From NCBI GenBank assembly GCA_947463105.1, contig CANHSD010000139.1:1-7155 (forward strand): 7,155 nucleotides of DNA. The letters run 5' to 3'. Of the stretch, positions 5,429 to 7,155 are shown in pieces. Every line of letters begins with the position of its first letter. The stretch's first letter is position 1. The position numbers were made by a program, and so were the translations under genes. Source of the DNA: Chitinophagaceae bacterium (GTDB lineage Bacteria > Bacteroidota > Bacteroidia > Chitinophagales > Chitinophagaceae). The notes below the pieces were generated by a model that was not told where the DNA came from, ran no database searches, and saw nothing but the letters and a program-made list of their open reading frames with translations.

Positions 5429-6292
5429 ATGAAATTAATTATCGCTCCCACTGATTTTTCTGCCATATCAGACAATGCAATAAAATATGCAACAGACATG
5501 GCTACAGCCATGGGAACAAACCTGATGTTGGTAAACGTATATCAACTTCCCATAAGTTTTTCAGAGGTTCCTCTAGTAACAATTTCGCTAGATGAAATAA
5601 GAGAAATAAGTGAGAATAAATTGGCTGAACTCAAAAATAACCTTCAAACAATTACTGCTGGAAAACTGAACATATTTACAGAAAGCCGGTTGGGGGATGT
5701 TGGTGAAGAAATTGCAAAACTTACAAAAACTTTGTCACCATTTGCAATTGTAATGGGTACAAGGGGTACAACTGGTGCGGGAAGGTTTTTTATGGGAAGC
5801 AATTCTATATCAGTAATTTCAAAAGTGGGGGTACCCGTTTTTGTTATCCCACCCGGAATACATTTCAAACCATTTAAGAAAGTGGGATTGGCAACAGACC
5901 TTGAAGCGGTTGTTGACAGTACGCCCGTAAATAAAATCAGGGACTTTGTGCAATTTTTTGATGCTGAATTGCATGTTTTGAACGTAGACTATCACAGACG
6001 GCATTTTACACCAAGCACACCAGGCGAAACATTAAATATGGATGGTTTGCTAGCGGGTATGAATCCCTTGTATGACTTTATTGAAAATAAAGATATTGAT
6101 CAAGGGCTGAATGATTTTGCAGAAAAAAACAACTTGGATCTGTTGATAACACTTCCCAAAAAACACAGTATACTTGAACGGTTTTTTGAAAAAAGTGTAA
6201 CCAGAGAGTTGATACACGAAACACATATACCCATTATGTGTATACACCGAATGGTCAAAGAAACAGCATTGGTTAAAACTCTGCAGATTTAG
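5429..6292 (+). CDS. Universal stress protein, tandem UspA domains
   Basis: A 287-aa cytoplasmic protein made of two UspA domains. Domain 1 (about 1-142) starts MKLIIAPTDFSAISDNAIKYA and carries the full nucleotide-binding motif G-2x-G-9x-G-S: G110, G113, G123 and S124, in the segment GTRGTTGAGRFFMGS. It ends VGVPVFVIP, as is usual. Domain 2 (about 147-275) keeps the fold pattern (FKKVGLATDLEAV early, IPIMCI at the end) but replaces the glycine motif with LPKKHSILERFFEKS, so it probably does not bind ATP. Tandem Usp proteins are common in Bacteroidetes and are linked to stress survival; the exact role is unknown. I chose the ATG at 5429 over the TTG at 5414 because the family begins at MKLIIAPTDFS and the TTG sits in a promoter box. 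The gene overlaps asnS tail-to-tail by 20 bp. Confidence 0.92.
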   Translation: MKLIIAPTDFSAISDNAIKYATDMATAMGTNLMLVNVYQLPISFSEVPLVTISLDEIREISENKLAELKNNLQTITAGKLNIFTESRLGDVGEEIAKLTKTLSPFAIVMGTRGTTGAGRFFMGSNSISVISKVGVPVFVIPPGIHFKPFKKVGLATDLEAVVDSTPVNKIRDFVQFFDAELHVLNVDYHRRHFTPSTPGETLNMDGLLAGMNPLYDFIENKDIDQGLNDFAEKNNLDLLITLPKKHSILERFFEKSVTRELIHETHIPIMCIHRMVKETALVKTLQI

Positions 6293-7155
6293 GGGTACGA
6301 GGGAAGGCAATCACATCGCGAATATTGGTCATACCCGTTACAAAAAGAACCATTCTTTCAAATCCTAAACCAAAACCTGCGTGAGGAACCGTGCCGAATC
6401 TTCTCGTATCAAGGTACCACCACAATTCTTCTTCAGCGATATGCATATCCCTCATGCGCTGTGTTAATAAAGCGAGCCGTTCTTCCCTTTGGGAACCACC
6501 AACAATTTCACCAATGCCCGGAGCCAAAATGTCCATGGCTGCAACTGTTTTGCCGTCATCATTTTGGCGCATGTAGAAGGCCTTGATGTCTTTGGGATAG
6601 TTGGTTACAATGACAGGTTTTTTAAAATGTTTTTCTACGAGGTAGCGTTCGTGTTCGCTTTGCATATCGATACCCCATTTTACTTCATATTGAAATTTCT
6701 TCTTTTTATACGCGGAAGAGTTCAATAGGATATCAATGGCCTCAGTATAAGTAATGCGTTCAAAATCGTTATCAAGTACAAATCTTAATTTATCAATCAA
6801 GCCCATTTCACTGCGCTTATCAGCCGGAAGTTGTTTTTCCTCTTCCGCAAGACGCTGATCCAGAAAAACAAGATCGTCCATGTTGTGTTGGATTACAAAA
6901 CGAATGATATGTTTGATAAAGGACTCGGCAAGGTTCATGTTGTCCTCAAGATCAGAAAAAGCCATTTCTGGTTCAATCATCCAAAATTCGGCTAAGTGTC
7001 TGGTCGTATTGGAGTTTTCGGCCCTGAAAGTGGGTCCGAATGTATAAATTTCACCAAATGCTGTGGCCCCAAGTTCACCCTCTAATTGGCCACTGACAGT
7101 AAGGTGTGTGCTGCGGCCAAAAAAATCTTCCTTAAAATCTATTGCTCCTTGCTCA
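6273..7155 (-). CDS. asnS: Asparaginyl-tRNA synthetase, C-terminal 293 residues (partial)
   Basis: This is the C-terminal part of a class II aminoacyl-tRNA synthetase that charges tRNA-Asn with asparagine in the cytoplasm. The open frame continues to the right window edge without a start; the ATG at 6978-6980 is internal. Translation on the minus strand from 7154 gives GRSTHLTVSGQLEGE, then motif 2 as FGPTFRAENSNTTRHLAEFW. The RAENSNTTRH form is the asparaginyl type, unlike aspartyl enzymes. A long insert follows, and then motif 3, GFGLGFERMVLFVTG, with the ATP-binding arginine. The protein ends DVIAFPRTPKSAEF, the usual C-terminus, so the 3' end is intact. The N-terminal anticodon-binding domain and motif 1 lie outside the window. 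The 3' end overlaps the stress protein gene by 20 bp on the opposite strand. Confidence 0.96.
   Translation of the reverse strand, partial: EQGAIDFKEDFFGRSTHLTVSGQLEGELGATAFGEIYTFGPTFRAENSNTTRHLAEFWMIEPEMAFSDLEDNMNLAESFIKHIIRFVIQHNMDDLVFLDQRLAEEEKQLPADKRSEMGLIDKLRFVLDNDFERITYTEAIDILLNSSAYKKKKFQYEVKWGIDMQSEHERYLVEKHFKKPVIVTNYPKDIKAFYMRQNDDGKTVAAMDILAPGIGEIVGGSQREERLALLTQRMRDMHIAEEELWWYLDTRRFGTVPHAGFGLGFERMVLFVTGMTNIRDVIAFPRTPKSAEF

Overview
The window looks like a chromosomal segment from a Bacteroidetes bacterium, probably near the Chitinophagaceae (inference from gene styles, not a database match). Three things point there: a YbeY with the GYKDK version of its metal motif, an asparaginyl-tRNA synthetase ending in FPRTPKSAEF with a long insert between motifs 2 and 3, and TAnnTTTG-type -7 promoter elements in front of several genes, with no clear Shine-Dalgarno sequences.

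Left end (1-748): no credible gene. Bases 1-607 hold three tandem imperfect repeats of about 192-236 bp. Each unit ends in a 16-bp palindrome of the parS type (TGTTCCACGTGGAACA), the binding site of the ParB/Spo0J chromosome-partitioning protein; the middle copy has one central mismatch. Each unit also carries a second dyad exactly 7 bp before the parS-like site and a small TTGGT/ACCAA hairpin. This is the most striking feature of the window and suggests a centromere-like locus, perhaps near the replication origin. Bases 608-748 hold nothing I can name.

Middle (749-3319): ybeY (minus; rRNA maturation endonuclease) is divergent from feoA and nadD (plus; a small FeoA-domain protein and NAD biosynthesis). 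nadD converges on a two-domain ChrA-type chromate transporter with only 6 bp between the stop codons. The transporter is the downstream gene of a minus-strand pair with a 2-oxoglutarate/Fe(II) oxygenase. The two are joined by a TAA-TCC-TTG junction in the same reading phase, so they are probably translationally coupled.

Right (4268-7155): a 61-bp divergent promoter region with overlapping -7 boxes separates the oxygenase operon from a DUF3089-type alpha/beta-hydrolase lipoprotein. Next comes a tandem universal stress protein gene with its own promoter. It overlaps tail-to-tail by 20 bp with asnS, which runs off the right edge.

Most genes are housekeeping or ordinary accessory genes. The parS-like array and the oxygenase-chromate transporter pair are the two parts most worth following up.
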